Origin: Paramicrobacterium fandaimingii
Lineage (GTDB): Bacteria > Actinomycetota > Actinomycetes > Actinomycetales > Microbacteriaceae
Length of the DNA: 64,000 bases
Reading direction: 5' to 3'
NCBI RefSeq assembly: GCF_011751745.2
Contig: NZ_CP061170.1
Span: 1,426,001 to 1,490,000 of the forward strand
A program made the position numbers and the translations under genes. Position 1 is the stretch's first letter; each line of letters opens with the position of its first letter. Positions 53,645-63,576 of the stretch are shown piece after piece. The notes below the pieces were generated by a model. The model was given only the letters and a program-made list of their open reading frames with translations. It did not search any database and was not told the DNA's origin.

Positions 53645-55819
53645 ATGAACGAGTCGGGGTTGCAGGAGAAACTCTCTGGTCCGCTCGGAGGGCGCACGGC
53701 AGGGGCGTTCGATCGGGCGTTCGGGTACAAGACGGTCGGCGATCTCCTTTCCCATTACCCACGCCGCTACGCCCACCACGGCGAGCTCACGCAGTTGGGC
53801 TCTCTTCCGGTCGGCGAGAATGTCGCTCTCGTCGCCGATGTCGTTCGGGCGTCGTCGCGAAAGATGAACAAACGCAAGGGCACGATCTTCGAGGCGGTGA
53901 TCTCGGACGGCCGCGGAATTCTCACTCTGACCTTCTTCAATCAGAACTGGCGCAAGGAGGAGCTTGTGCCCGGCGCACGTGGCGTCTTCTCTGGCAAGAT
54001 CTCCTCGTACCGCGGGTCCATGCAGCTGACTCACCCCGATTACAAGCTGTTTGATCGGGCGGGAATTTCTGAGAACGATGCTCAGGTGTGGGCGGAGAAG
54101 CCCATTCCCATCTATCCCGCAACGAGCGCGCTCCAGACCTGGTCAATCGAGAAGTCGATGAAGATCGTGCTCGAACACGTCGGCCTCGGCGTCGTCGATC
54201 CGGTGCCGGCGGCCGTTCGCGACGCCGAGCAGCTGCTTGATTACGGAACGGCGCTGGAGCGCATCCATCGGCCACGCAGTGATGATGATTGGAAGCGCGC
54301 GCGGCGCAGCCTGCGTTTTCACGAGGCGTTCGTGCTGCAGGCGGCGCTCATCGACAGCAGGGCCAAGGCGAGAGAGCAGATGGCGATGCCTCGCGAAGCG
54401 ATGCCCGGTGGCCCGCTCGAACGCTTCGAGGCTCAGCTGCCCTTTACTCTGACGGGTGACCAAGTCGCGGTCGGAGCCGCGATCACCGACGATCTGGCCC
54501 GGAGCAACCCGATGAACCGGCTGGTCCAGGGCGAAGTCGGCTCCGGAAAGACGCTCGTCGCGCTGCGCGCCATGCTTGCTGTTGCTGAAGACGGAGGCCA
54601 GACAGCGCTGCTGGCACCGACGGAGGTGCTCGCGGCGCAGCACCTCCGATCGATCGTCGCCTCGCTCGGGCCCGATCTCGCCGCAGATATGTCGCCGGTT
54701 CTGCTCACAGGGCGTATGCCGGCTGCCGATCGCAAACGGGCGCTGCTGAGAATCATCGGCGGGCAGGCGAAGATCGTCGTCGGAACGCACGCGCTGCTCA
54801 GCGACATCGTGGAGTTCTACGATCTCGGGCTCATCGTGATCGATGAGCAGCATCGGTTCGGCGTCGATCAGCGAGACACGCTCCGGCGCAAGAGCGCCGC
54901 ACACCCACATACGCTCGTGCTGACGGCGACCCCGATACCGCGCACTGTCGCGATGACCGTCTTCGGCGACCTCGACGTCAGCACGATCACCGAGCTTCCC
55001 GTCGGGCGCAAGGGCATCGAGACGTTCGTCGTTCCGCTTGTCGTCAAACCCACCTGGATGCCGCGGGTGTGGACGCGGATGCGTGAAGAGATCGACCTTG
55101 GGCGCCAGGCGTTCGTTGTGTGTCCCGCGATCGATTCCGACCGCGGGGGAGAGCCCGAGATCGACGCCGACGGCGATCGCGAGAGCGACATCGACGCGAA
55201 GCGGCCACCCGCAACAGTGCTCGAGACGGCCGCAATGCTGCGGGCGGAGCCGTCGCTGCAGGGCCTGACGATCGAGATCATTCACGGCCGGCTCTCGCCG
55301 GAAGAGAAAGACGAGATGATGACTCGGTTCTCCTCTGGAGACATCGACGTGCTCGTGACGACAACGGTCATCGAAGTGGGTGTCGATGTGCCCAATGCGT
55401 CGACGATGATCGTGCTCGACGCCGACCGTTTCGGGGTCTCCCAACTGCACCAGCTTCGCGGGCGCGTTGGTCGAGGCTCAGTGCCAGGGCTGTGTCTTCT
55501 CGTCACCCATGCCGTGCCCGAGTCGACCTCGCTTGAGCGCGTCGAAGCCGTTGCCGCGACGAACGACGGGTTCGAGCTGGCGCAGCGCGACCTCGAACTT
55601 CGTCGCGAAGGAGATGTTCTGGGCGGTGCGCAGTCGGGAGGGCGGTCGTCGCTTCGGCTTCTGCGAGTGGCAACCGACGGCGACGTCATCGTTCGGGCAC
55701 GGGATGCCGCTGAGGCTCTGCGCGCTGACGACCCCGGATTCGCGCAGCATCCGGAGCTTCGAGAGGCGATCGACAGACGACTCGACGAGAGCGAGCGCGA
55801 GGCGATGTCGAAGTCATGA
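53645..55819 (+). CDS. recG: ATP-dependent DNA helicase RecG
   Basis: A superfamily 2 helicase that remodels stalled forks and branched DNA. The 724-residue protein has an N-terminal wedge/OB domain (LLSHYPRRYAHHGELTQLGSL, GRGILTLTFFNQNWRK), Walker A GEVGSGKTLVALRAM, the DEQH box VIDEQHRFGVDQR, TATPIPRT (motif III), and the helicase C domain with TTVIEVGVDVPNAS and QLHQLRGRVGRG (motif VI). ATG 53645 gives the normal start, 7 bases after TAGAAT. coaD follows with its own promoter box. Confidence 0.95.
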   Translation: MNESGLQEKLSGPLGGRTAGAFDRAFGYKTVGDLLSHYPRRYAHHGELTQLGSLPVGENVALVADVVRASSRKMNKRKGTIFEAVISDGRGILTLTFFNQNWRKEELVPGARGVFSGKISSYRGSMQLTHPDYKLFDRAGISENDAQVWAEKPIPIYPATSALQTWSIEKSMKIVLEHVGLGVVDPVPAAVRDAEQLLDYGTALERIHRPRSDDDWKRARRSLRFHEAFVLQAALIDSRAKAREQMAMPREAMPGGPLERFEAQLPFTLTGDQVAVGAAITDDLARSNPMNRLVQGEVGSGKTLVALRAMLAVAEDGGQTALLAPTEVLAAQHLRSIVASLGPDLAADMSPVLLTGRMPAADRKRALLRIIGGQAKIVVGTHALLSDIVEFYDLGLIVIDEQHRFGVDQRDTLRRKSAAHPHTLVLTATPIPRTVAMTVFGDLDVSTITELPVGRKGIETFVVPLVVKPTWMPRVWTRMREEIDLGRQAFVVCPAIDSDRGGEPEIDADGDRESDIDAKRPPATVLETAAMLRAEPSLQGLTIEIIHGRLSPEEKDEMMTRFSSGDIDVLVTTTVIEVGVDVPNASTMIVLDADRFGVSQLHQLRGRVGRGSVPGLCLLVTHAVPESTSLERVEAVAATNDGFELAQRDLELRREGDVLGGAQSGGRSSLRLLRVATDGDVIVRARDAAEALRADDPGFAQHPELREAIDRRLDESEREAMSKS

Positions 55820-55851
55820 CGGGTTCGTCGCATAGATGAGGGCGCGCCGGG

Positions 55852-55857
55852 TAGGCT
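55852..55857 (+). promoter_or_regulatory. -10 box of a probable leaderless promoter for coaD
   Basis: TAGGCT ends 6 bases before ATG 55864; no ribosome site is visible. Confidence 0.55.
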
Positions 55858-55863
55858 TGACGC

Positions 55864-56346
55864 ATGAGCAGGATCGCCGTCGTTCCCGGATCATTTGACC
55901 CCGTCACCCTTGGGCATCTCGATGTGATTGAGAGAGCAGCGCCGCTGTATGACGAATTGCACGTCGTCGTGGTGCACAACCCAGGCAAAGAAGCCCTCCT
56001 GCCGATTGCGCAGCGCGTCTCGCTTCTTGAGGAGGCAATCTCGGAGGCCGGGCTGCCGCGCAATATCGTCGTGGCCTCGTGGAGCGTCGGCCTCCTTGTC
56101 GACTATTGCACTGACGTCGGTGCTTCCGTGCTGATCAAGGGCATCCGCTCCCAGATCGATGTGGCGTACGAGACTCCCATGGCGATTGTGAACCGCGACC
56201 TGGCAGCCGTGGAGACGGTGTTCATGCTCCCCAATCCCGCTCATGGGCACGTTTCCAGCTCGCTGGTTCGTCAGGTCGCCGCGCTCGGTGGTGACGTCAC
56301 GCCTTACGTTCCGAATGCCGTCGCATCTTTTCTGAGGGCCACATGA
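55864..56346 (+). CDS. coaD: Phosphopantetheine adenylyltransferase
   Basis: Adenylates 4'-phosphopantetheine to dephospho-CoA, the penultimate step of CoA synthesis. The 160-residue nucleotidyltransferase has the T/HxGH motif in [36 protein letters not shown], and the C-terminal [17 protein letters not shown]. The start is leaderless-like after TAGGCT. Its TGA overlaps the MoxR ATG (ATGA), tying CoA synthesis to the downstream MoxR unit in one transcript. Confidence 0.95.
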   Translation: MSRIAVVPGSFDPVTLGHLDVIERAAPLYDELHVVVVHNPGKEALLPIAQRVSLLEEAISEAGLPRNIVVASWSVGLLVDYCTDVGASVLIKGIRSQIDVAYETPMAIVNRDLAAVETVFMLPNPAHGHVSSSLVRQVAALGGDVTPYVPNAVASFLRAT

Positions 56347-57365
56347 GCGAGCCCGCAGCAGCGGAGCGCCGACGCTCAGAGGTGTCACCGCTTACCGGCA
56401 CGACGCTCTCCGTCACCGAGGTGAGCAGATTATCGGCGCAGATCGTCGGTGCCATCGAACGGGTCATCGACGGAAAGCACGAGGCAGTTCGCACCGCCCT
56501 CACCGTCTTGCTTGCCGAAGGGCACCTGCTCATCGAAGACGTTCCCGGCGTGGGAAAGACGATGCTGGCTCGTGCGCTCGCGGCAACGGTCGGCGGAAAC
56601 GTCAGTCGCATTCAGTTCACGCCCGACCTTCTGCCCAGTGACGTCACAGGGGTTGCAGTCTTCGATCAGCGTGAGAGCCGATTCGAGTTCAAGCCGGGCC
56701 CCGTTTTCGCACATATCGTTATCGGCGACGAGATCAACAGGGCATCGCCGAAGACGCAGTCCGCGCTTCTGGAGTGCATGGCAGAGCGCCAAGTGACGGC
56801 CGACGGAACAACCTATGAGCTGAGTCGACCGTTCACGGTGTTTGCAACCCAGAACCCGATTGAAATGGAGGGCACGTACCCTCTGCCCGAGGCGCAGCGA
56901 GATCGATTCACTGCTCGACTGTCGATGGGGTATCCCGACACGGATGCCGAGATCGCCATGCTCACCAGCCGCGACAGGAGCGACCCTCTGAGCGAGGTCG
57001 AGCCCGTTGTGTCATTGAGAGAGCTCGTGGCGATGATCGATGCCGTTCATCGCGTCTTCGCCTCTCCGGCGGTGAAGGCGTATGCCGTGGCACTCTCAAC
57101 GGCCACCCGCGAGCATCCTCAGCTGCGGCTCGGCGCTAGTCCACGGGCAACTCTTCAACTTCTGAATGTCGCTCGGGCTCGAGCCGCCGTCGAGGGGCAC
57201 GAGTTCGTGCTTCCTGACCACGTGGCGGCGCTTGCCGAATCGGTTTTCGCGCACAGGCTGGTGCCTGTGCCGCGAGTGGGGGAGCGCAGCAGAGACGCCG
57301 GGACGGCGCTCGCAGAGATCGTGGCGGAGATCGTCGACTCCACTCCTGTTCCGAACATTCGGTAG
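56343..57365 (+). CDS. MoxR family AAA+ ATPase
   Basis: A 340-residue AAA+ ATPase of the MoxR group, thought to act as a chaperone for assembly or activation of a partner complex. Walker A is [15 protein letters not shown], Walker [30 protein letters not shown], followed by [23 protein letters not shown] with the Arg finger region. ATG 56343 overlaps the coaD stop. With the DUF58 and transglutaminase genes that follow, it forms the common MoxR-DUF58-TGc module, whose exact job is unknown. Confidence 0.92.
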   Translation: MSEPAAAERRRSEVSPLTGTTLSVTEVSRLSAQIVGAIERVIDGKHEAVRTALTVLLAEGHLLIEDVPGVGKTMLARALAATVGGNVSRIQFTPDLLPSDVTGVAVFDQRESRFEFKPGPVFAHIVIGDEINRASPKTQSALLECMAERQVTADGTTYELSRPFTVFATQNPIEMEGTYPLPEAQRDRFTARLSMGYPDTDAEIAMLTSRDRSDPLSEVEPVVSLRELVAMIDAVHRVFASPAVKAYAVALSTATREHPQLRLGASPRATLQLLNVARARAAVEGHEFVLPDHVAALAESVFAHRLVPVPRVGERSRDAGTALAEIVAEIVDSTPVPNIR

Positions 57366-57373
57366 GCGCGATC

Positions 57374-58546
57374 ATGTCGGTGCGCACGATTCGCCTCACG
57401 GCGCGGGGATGGGCACTCGTCTGGACATCGTTCGCCAGTCTGGCGCTTGGCACGCTGTTGGAGCGGCGCGAGGGGCTCTTCGTCGCCGTCTTTCTGATGA
57501 TCGTCGTCGTGCTGTGCGCGGTGTCTGTCGCCAGCCAGAAGGCGAAAGTGCGCGTCGTCCGGCGCGTTCCCGAGGACGGCCAGTGTGGTGAGTCTCTCGA
57601 GATCGTGTGCGAGATTCACGCAACGGGTTCACTGGCCGCCGTCAGCGGATGGACGGATTCGATTCCCAGCACCTTCGGCCCGGCCCCGACGGGCGTTCTG
57701 CCTCCGCGACGGATGATGCGCGGAGGACGGGCTGCGGTTCGCTACAAGGTTGTCCCGTCCGTTCGCGGCCGGTACGACATCGGACCGTTCCGCATCACCC
57801 TCTCAGATGCACTTGGCGTCTGCGACATGTCTCGATCTGTCGGCGAAAGCACCGGAATTCTCGTTCTTCCTCTCGTGAGCGTCCTCGCGGCAGGTGATCT
57901 CATTCCGCCGGCGGGAGAGGGGAATCAGCATGACAGAACCCGTCCGACAGCGCCGCGCGCCGATGAGCTGATCGCCAGGGACTATCGCCCGGGTGATCCG
58001 CTGAGGCGAGTGCACTGGCGAGCAACGGCTCGACACGGCCAACTGATGGTGCGCCAGGAGGAGCCCCAGGCTGACCCCGAGACGCTCATCCTGCTTGACG
58101 TCGCAGCGGGACACGTGCGAGCCGACGCTCTCGTCGATTTGGCGGCCTCGATCGCCGTGCACCTGAGTAATGAAGGCTTCCGAGTGACGTTCGCCGAATC
58201 TGACACCACCTGGGTCGACGCGCCTCCCCGCGATCCTCACGCGATTCTCACAGCACTCGCCGTCTGGCCAGGCGGCACACTCGGCGCAGCTCGCGATATT
58301 GCGCTTCGCAGCGAACGGCGATTCTCCGACCGCATCCCCATTTTCGTTCTCACGTCCGATGTCGATCGGCTCGGTGATCTTGTCGCCATCGCTGCGAACG
58401 CCGTTCCGGCTGTCGCGTTTGTCGCGTCGGGATCCGGTCTGTCCCGAGCGGCTGTGCCCGCACCGTGGGTTGCCGCGGGACTCGCTGATCGGGTAGATGT
58501 CGCGGCGAGCTGGGATCGTCTGCAGAGGAGGCTCGTTCATGGCTGA
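57374..58546 (+). CDS. DUF58 domain protein, membrane-anchored
   Basis: A 390-residue protein with two N-terminal hydrophobic segments (ALVWTSFASLALGTLLE, LFVAVFLMIVVVLCAVSVA) and a large soluble part. The DUF58 signature is RDYRPGDPLRRVHWRATARHGQLMVRQEE near residue 200, followed by a vWA-like region (LILLDVAAG). It probably works with the MoxR ATPase encoded 8 bases upstream. No good ribosome site precedes ATG 57374, so coupling to the MoxR gene is likely. It overlaps the transglutaminase gene by 8 bases. Confidence 0.9.
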   Translation: MSVRTIRLTARGWALVWTSFASLALGTLLERREGLFVAVFLMIVVVLCAVSVASQKAKVRVVRRVPEDGQCGESLEIVCEIHATGSLAAVSGWTDSIPSTFGPAPTGVLPPRRMMRGGRAAVRYKVVPSVRGRYDIGPFRITLSDALGVCDMSRSVGESTGILVLPLVSVLAAGDLIPPAGEGNQHDRTRPTAPRADELIARDYRPGDPLRRVHWRATARHGQLMVRQEEPQADPETLILLDVAAGHVRADALVDLAASIAVHLSNEGFRVTFAESDTTWVDAPPRDPHAILTALAVWPGGTLGAARDIALRSERRFSDRIPIFVLTSDVDRLGDLVAIAANAVPAVAFVASGSGLSRAAVPAPWVAAGLADRVDVAASWDRLQRRLVHG

Positions 58547-60782
58547 CGAGCACGGGACGATCCGCCGCAGCGCAATGCGCGACGGCCGTCGACACGTTCC
58601 TCTCAGCATTGCCCTCTCGCTTCTGATCGTCGCGTCCCTTTCGGCGTTTCTGCCGGTCGTCGACGGCGTCGGTTGGTGGCTGGGCTGCATCGTCGTCGTG
58701 GTCGCTGTCAACGGGGCGGCGGCCGTCGCGCGCGTGGCCGGACTCTCGCGGCTTCTCGGAAGCTTCGTTGGGGCTGCCACCGGCGTGCTGGGCATCACGG
58801 CGGTATGCGGGGGAGGAACCGCGCTTGTCGGTGTGATTCCGACGCCGGCGACCATTGGCCACTTCGTGGAGCTCTCCCAATCTGCGGGGGAATCAATTTA
58901 TCGACAGTCGATTCCCGCGTATGCCGATGCAGGGATCACGTTTCTCTTAATCTTCGCCAGTCTGATGGCATCGGTGACCGTTGATCTCATGGCAACGGCG
59001 GCCGCAACAGCAGCTCCCGTTGGGCTCGTCTCCCTTGCGATTGTGGTGCCGCCGTCAATTTTGCTTGACGAGATTCCCTTTGCCCCCTTCGCGGCGACCG
59101 CACTCGCCTACCTGTTCGTGCTTTGGGCTGATCGTGCGCGGGAACGATCACGTGGAGGTCTCGCCCGCATGCTGGCTGTCGGGGTTGTGGCGGCATCCGT
59201 TGCGGGCATCGGCGCGGCAGCGGTGCCGGGGTTCTATGGCACGAACCCGTTCAGAGTCACGTCGTCGTCGACGCTCGCCTCTGGAGTGTCTCCGCTTCTG
59301 CACTTGGGAGAAGATCTTCAGCGCACCGGCAACTCGGTTCAGTTTCGATATACGTCCTCCGCCGATGACCCCGAACGATTTCGCCTGATGACCCTTGACT
59401 CGTTCGACGGGTCGACGTGGGAGTCGACGCGCGAGCGATCGGGCTTGTTCACCGTGGAAGAGGGAAGCAGTCTCGTGCGCTCAGATGCATCCGATTCTCT
59501 GACGGGAACGCTCGTCAAGACGGAGGTGGCCATCGCGGGTCTCCGAGACCGAGTTCTGCCGATTCCCGATGGCGCGATCGAGGTTCATGGCGCGGAGGGT
59601 ACGTGGCTGTGGGATCCGGCCGATGAGACGATGAGCAGTCGAACAGACAGCACTGTCGGCCTCGAATACACTGTGTCGTCGGTGCGCGCAGAGCCGACGG
59701 TGACACGGATGCGTGCCGCTGATGTACCCGACCGAGGAATTTTCACAGCTGAGCGTGAACTGCCAAGCGAGATTCCCGCACTCATCACGCGAACTCTCGA
59801 GAACGTCATTGACGGGATAGACAACCCCTACGAGAGGGCTTACGCAATTCAATCGTTTCTTCGCGATGGCGATTTCGCGTACTCGCTGTCAGCACCTGTT
59901 GCTCAGGGCTACGACGGGGACAGCCTTGGGGTGATTGCAACATTCCTCGAGCGGCGGGCTGGATACTGTGTGCATTTCGCGGCGACGATGGCGACAATGG
60001 CGCGCATGATCGACATTCCCTCACGCATCGTCCTCGGTTTTCTGCCCGGCGACGAAGAGGCCGGAGGAACACATGTGGTGCGCTCCGATGATCTGCATGC
60101 TTGGCCCGAACTGTATTTCGAAGGAGCTGGCTGGGTGGCCTTCGAGCCAACTCCAGGGCGAGGCGGCACTCCGAGTTATGCTCCGGAGGAGACGTCAACG
60201 GCCGAGGCGGCGGGGCCAGACGACGTAGATCCTCGAACCATCGAGAGATCGTCTGAGCCGGATGCCTCGGAGACTCCCGAAACCGAAGCCGCCGTTCCGA
60301 CCCAGCGCGACGAGGCAGAACCGAACCTGGTTCCGGTGGGCATCACATGTGTCGCGCTGATCGCCCTGCTTCTGATTCCCACACTGGTGCGTTCGTCGAG
60401 AAGGGCGCGACGGATGCATCGGGCGAGAACGAGGGCGGACAGCGTGACGGAGGCATGGGCGGAAGTCGTGGACACCGCGCGCGACCTGGGCTGGCAGCAT
60501 CCGCCTGCCGACACACCCCGGATGTTGGGAGAGAGAATCCGGTCTCGTGTCGGCGCCGATGACGAGGCAAGCGATGCGATCGATCGACTTGTGCGTCGCG
60601 TCGAGCATGCGCGGTTCGGCCCGCAGCGCAGTGCAGAGCCGCAGGGGGCCGACTCGGATGCCCGAGCCATCATCGCCGCTCTTGAATCGGCGGCTTCCCG
60701 TGGTGAGAGGCTGAGGGCAGTGGTCTGGCCTGCATCGGTGTTCTCGCGCGGCGTCCAGCCGACAGCCAACCTCGCCCGGTAG
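58539..60782 (+). CDS. Transglutaminase-like membrane protein (DUF3488/TGc/DUF4129)
   Basis: A 747-residue protein with a block of about six N-terminal membrane segments (DUF3488 type, to about residue 230), an extracytoplasmic transglutaminase-like domain with Cys in RRAGYCVHFAATMATMARM, His in VRSDDLHAWPELYFEGAGW and the following Asp/Glu region VAFEPTPGRGG, then an acidic linker, one more membrane helix (LVPVGITCVALIALLLIPTLV) and a C-terminal DUF4129-like domain. GAGGAGG precedes ATG 58539. It ends the MoxR module and may crosslink or cleave envelope proteins; this is inferred from the family. Confidence 0.9.
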   Translation: MADEHGTIRRSAMRDGRRHVPLSIALSLLIVASLSAFLPVVDGVGWWLGCIVVVVAVNGAAAVARVAGLSRLLGSFVGAATGVLGITAVCGGGTALVGVIPTPATIGHFVELSQSAGESIYRQSIPAYADAGITFLLIFASLMASVTVDLMATAAATAAPVGLVSLAIVVPPSILLDEIPFAPFAATALAYLFVLWADRARERSRGGLARMLAVGVVAASVAGIGAAAVPGFYGTNPFRVTSSSTLASGVSPLLHLGEDLQRTGNSVQFRYTSSADDPERFRLMTLDSFDGSTWESTRERSGLFTVEEGSSLVRSDASDSLTGTLVKTEVAIAGLRDRVLPIPDGAIEVHGAEGTWLWDPADETMSSRTDSTVGLEYTVSSVRAEPTVTRMRAADVPDRGIFTAERELPSEIPALITRTLENVIDGIDNPYERAYAIQSFLRDGDFAYSLSAPVAQGYDGDSLGVIATFLERRAGYCVHFAATMATMARMIDIPSRIVLGFLPGDEEAGGTHVVRSDDLHAWPELYFEGAGWVAFEPTPGRGGTPSYAPEETSTAEAAGPDDVDPRTIERSSEPDASETPETEAAVPTQRDEAEPNLVPVGITCVALIALLLIPTLVRSSRRARRMHRARTRADSVTEAWAEVVDTARDLGWQHPPADTPRMLGERIRSRVGADDEASDAIDRLVRRVEHARFGPQRSAEPQGADSDARAIIAALESAASRGERLRAVVWPASVFSRGVQPTANLAR

Positions 60783-60785
60783 ACT
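60780..60785 (+). promoter_or_regulatory. -10 box of a probable leaderless promoter for the YceD-rpmF-rnc-mutM operon
   Basis: TAGACT overlaps the stop codon (TAG, 60780-60782) of the transglutaminase gene and ends 8 bases before GTG 60794. Confidence 0.5.
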
Positions 60786-60793
60786 TGTCCCCT

Positions 60794-61354
60794 GTGAGTG
60801 GAAGCAAGAAAGGCCCGTTTGCGATCGGAGTTCACGATCTCCTCGGTCGCCCAGGGCATATGCGTGAGCACGAACTGACCGTCGTGGCACCCGAGCAGCT
60901 TGGCGAGGGTCTGATCTCGGTCAAACAAGGCTCAGAGATCAGCGAAGATGTCCGACTCGAGTCGGTGCACGAGGGAATTCTTGTCACGGCTGACGTGACC
61001 GCAACGGCAACGGGGCAGTGCGGACGATGCCTGACCGACATGGCCCAAAACGTTCAAGTCGAGATTCAGGAACTTTTCGCGTATTCTACTGAGGAAGCTT
61101 CTGAGCAGGCGGTTCACGATGACCACGTGGATCTTGAACCTCTTGTCAGAGACGCAGTGGTTCTATCACTGCCGTTTCAGCCGGTGTGCCGGCCAGATTG
61201 CCCCGGACTCGACCCCGAGTCTGGCGCGCGTTTGGCTGATCACCCGGAGAAAGAACCCCGTGAGCTGTTGGATCCCCGTTGGGAAGCACTCGCCCGGTTC
61301 TCCTCAAGCCCAGGCACCGAAGACTCGAGTGCGTCAGACAGAGAAGAGAGATAA
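60794..61354 (+). CDS. YceD/DUF177 family protein
   Basis: A 186-residue protein of the DUF177 family, which is almost always encoded next to rpmF and is linked to 23S rRNA maturation in other bacteria. Two Cys pairs are visible, [12 protein letters not shown] and [13 protein letters not shown], probably a zinc or structural site. GTG 60794 was chosen since it follows the TAGACT box by 8 bases; an alternative TTG at 60785 overlaps that box. rpmF starts 2 bases after its stop. Confidence 0.88.
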   Translation: MSGSKKGPFAIGVHDLLGRPGHMREHELTVVAPEQLGEGLISVKQGSEISEDVRLESVHEGILVTADVTATATGQCGRCLTDMAQNVQVEIQELFAYSTEEASEQAVHDDHVDLEPLVRDAVVLSLPFQPVCRPDCPGLDPESGARLADHPEKEPRELLDPRWEALARFSSSPGTEDSSASDREER

Positions 61355-61356
61355 CC

Positions 61357-61560
61357 ATGGCTGTTCCCAAGCGAAAGAAGTCGCGGGCAAACACCCACGC
61401 CCGTCGTTCGCAGTGGAAGGCTAGCGCCCCCGCGCTGGTGAAGACCGTTGAAAACGGCCAGGTCACCTACAGCCTCCCGCACCGTGCAAAGGTCGTCACC
61501 GACTCAGCCGGAACCGAGCTGTTCCTTGAGTACAAGGGACGCAAGGTCGCCGACGTCTAA
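61357..61560 (+). CDS. rpmF: 50S ribosomal protein L32
   Basis: A 67-residue basic ribosomal protein of the large subunit. [20 protein letters not shown] is the classic L32 start. No CxxC zinc motif is present, so this is the zinc-free (C-minus) form. GAGAAGAGAG precedes ATG 61357. It lies between the YceD-like gene and rnc, a conserved arrangement that couples ribosome parts with rRNA processing. Confidence 0.96.
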   Translation: MAVPKRKKSRANTHARRSQWKASAPALVKTVENGQVTYSLPHRAKVVTDSAGTELFLEYKGRKVADV

Positions 61561-61561
61561 G

Positions 61562-62284
61562 GTGCGGCACGCCGCATCCGCTCGTCGCGAGCGAGAAACC
61601 ATTGACCGAGGGCCGCTTCTGGCGGTCCTCGGTGTTTCGCTTGACGCAGACCTACTCGAACTTGCGCTCACGCATCGCTCGTACGCGTACGAGCATGGCG
61701 GTTCCCCGCACAATGAGCGTCTTGAGTTTCTTGGCGACTCCGTTCTCGGACTCGCCATCACAACGGCGCTCTACCGCGACAACCCCACACTTTCAGAGGG
61801 TGACCTCGCACAGATGCGCGCGGCCGTCGTCTCGACAGTCGCACTCGCAGAGGTGGCGACGACAATCGGGCTCGGCCAATACATTCTGCTCGGCAACGGT
61901 GAAGTGCTCACGGGCGGTCGAGAAAAGTCATCGATTCTTGCGGACACCATGGAGGCGCTGTTCGGCGCTGTCTATCTTGACAAGGGTCAGGATGCCGCAA
62001 CAGCGACGGTCATGCGCCTCATCGGTCCGCTGCTGCACGACACCGCACGCTTCGGCGCCGCGATGGACCCGAAGACACACCTTCAGGAAGCCGCGAACGA
62101 GCGTGGCGCGCCCTCTCCCGAGTACGCGGTAGAGAGCACGGGTCCCGATCACGACCGCCGCTTCTCGGCGACAGTGACCGTTGGCGATCTTGTTGCCGCG
62201 ACGGGCACGGGAACGAGCAAGAAGCAGGCAGAAATGGCCGCGGCCCTGACTGCCTGGACTGAGCTCAATGCCCGAACTTCCTGA
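61562..62284 (+). CDS. rnc: Ribonuclease III
   Basis: A double-strand-specific endoribonuclease that processes rRNA precursors and structured RNAs. The 240-residue protein has the catalytic signature HNERLEFLGDSVLGLAI, the second acidic motif ILADTMEALFGAVYLDKG, and a C-terminal double-stranded RNA-binding domain (DPKTHLQEAANERG, TGTSKKQAEMAAALTAW). GTG 61562 lies 1 base after the rpmF stop with AAGG about 15 bases upstream, so translation is likely coupled. It overlaps mutM by 17 bases. Confidence 0.94.
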   Translation: MRHAASARRERETIDRGPLLAVLGVSLDADLLELALTHRSYAYEHGGSPHNERLEFLGDSVLGLAITTALYRDNPTLSEGDLAQMRAAVVSTVALAEVATTIGLGQYILLGNGEVLTGGREKSSILADTMEALFGAVYLDKGQDAATATVMRLIGPLLHDTARFGAAMDPKTHLQEAANERGAPSPEYAVESTGPDHDRRFSATVTVGDLVAATGTGTSKKQAEMAAALTAWTELNARTS

Positions 62285-63164
62285 GGTCGAGGTCGTCAGG
62301 CGAGGTCTCGAACCGGCCGTGACCGGTGCCTTCGTGACAGCAGTGGATGTTCGTGACGAACGATCACTGAGACGCCACGACCGCACGGTAGGCGAATTCG
62401 CCGATGTGCTGACCGGTCGGCGCCTCGCGGGAGCCGTTCGTCGCGGGAAGTTTCTCTGGTTCCCGCTCGGCGGCACCGAGGCTCTTGTCACTCATCTGGG
62501 CATGAGCGGGCAGGTGCTGCTGCGCGAGCCCGGGGTCGACGATCGACACACGCGCATCGCCCTGATGATCGAGCACCCGCAGCACGGGGAGCTGTGCGTG
62601 AACTTCGCCGATCAGCGCATCTTCGGAAGCATGGCCGTTGACAGGCTCGTGCCGACAGCAGATGGATGCCCTGCAGGCTTTGCCGGTGGCGCGACGGCTA
62701 CACCGAGCATTCCGTCGCAGATGGCACACATCGCGCGTGACGTTCTCGACCCGGCGCTCGACAAAGACGCGGTGATCTCCCGCATCCGATCCAGACGATC
62801 AGCGATCAAGCGCGTCCTCCTCGATCAGACGCTGATCAGCGGCATCGGCAACATCTATGCGGATGAAGCGCTGTGGGCCGCCGGCGTACATGGTGAGCAA
62901 CCGGCATCCCGCATGTCGCGTGTACGCATAGCAACACTGCTCGATGCGGTCGCCGAGGTGCTCGAAAAGGCTCTGGCCGAGGGCGGCACAAGCTTCGATG
63001 CGCAGTATGTGAATGTCAACGGAGAGTCCGGTTACTTCTCGCATTCGCTCAACGTCTACGGCCGCGGGGGAGAGCCCTGCAACCGCTGCGGTAGCCCTAT
63101 CGCGAGGGAGAAATTCATGAACCGCGCGTCGCACTTCTGCCCGGTATGCCAGCGGAAACGCTAG
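62268..63164 (+). CDS. mutM: Formamidopyrimidine-DNA glycosylase
   Basis: A bifunctional glycosylase/AP lyase that removes oxidised purines such as 8-oxoguanine. The 298-residue protein begins PELPEVEVVRRGL with the catalytic Pro2 and Glu3, has the QTLISGIGNIYADEALWAAG helix-two-turn-helix and the C-terminal zinc finger CNRCGSPIAREKFMNRASHFCPVC. ATG 62268 lies inside rnc (17-base overlap). A small hairpin (63168-63182, ATGCGC-TTG-GCGCAT) follows the stop but lacks a T-run. Confidence 0.96.
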   Translation: MPELPEVEVVRRGLEPAVTGAFVTAVDVRDERSLRRHDRTVGEFADVLTGRRLAGAVRRGKFLWFPLGGTEALVTHLGMSGQVLLREPGVDDRHTRIALMIEHPQHGELCVNFADQRIFGSMAVDRLVPTADGCPAGFAGGATATPSIPSQMAHIARDVLDPALDKDAVISRIRSRRSAIKRVLLDQTLISGIGNIYADEALWAAGVHGEQPASRMSRVRIATLLDAVAEVLEKALAEGGTSFDAQYVNVNGESGYFSHSLNVYGRGGEPCNRCGSPIAREKFMNRASHFCPVCQRKR

Positions 63165-63561
63165 CCAATGCGCTTGGCGCATGCAGGTCCTTGGGCGGCT
63201 CGCCGTACTTGTGTTGGTTAGGCCCCGCTTCGACTCTCTGTACCTGAAGTCTAGGTGGACCGGGAGCGTGCAATGACGTTGACGTACGCGGAGTGGCTGA
63301 TATGCGAGAGATGACCAGCACCGGGGGAGTTCGGGGATGCATTGGACGCCTGGTGTCGGTGTGGCGACGGCCTCGCTCTTCGCTGCTCGTGCATTTGTCG
63401 GGTACTCCGAGGACGGTGGAGCCAGAACGGCACGCGACTAACGGTTGCCATCCGCAAGAAGAGGTCAGGTAGTCGAGCAACGCGGGAAGACTTGCGGTGC
63501 CGAGACGCTCGACCGCGTTGAACCAATGAACTCGGATCAGCGCGACTCTTGCATCGATAAT

Positions 63562-63576
63562 TGTTAGTGACTAACA
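63562..63576. promoter_or_regulatory. Putative TetR-family operator, autoregulatory
   Basis: TGTTAGT-G-ACTAACA is a perfect 7-bp inverted repeat around one base. It overlaps the -10 box TAACAT (63572-63577) and ends 8 bases before the TetR start codon, the classic position for self-repression. Confidence 0.65.
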
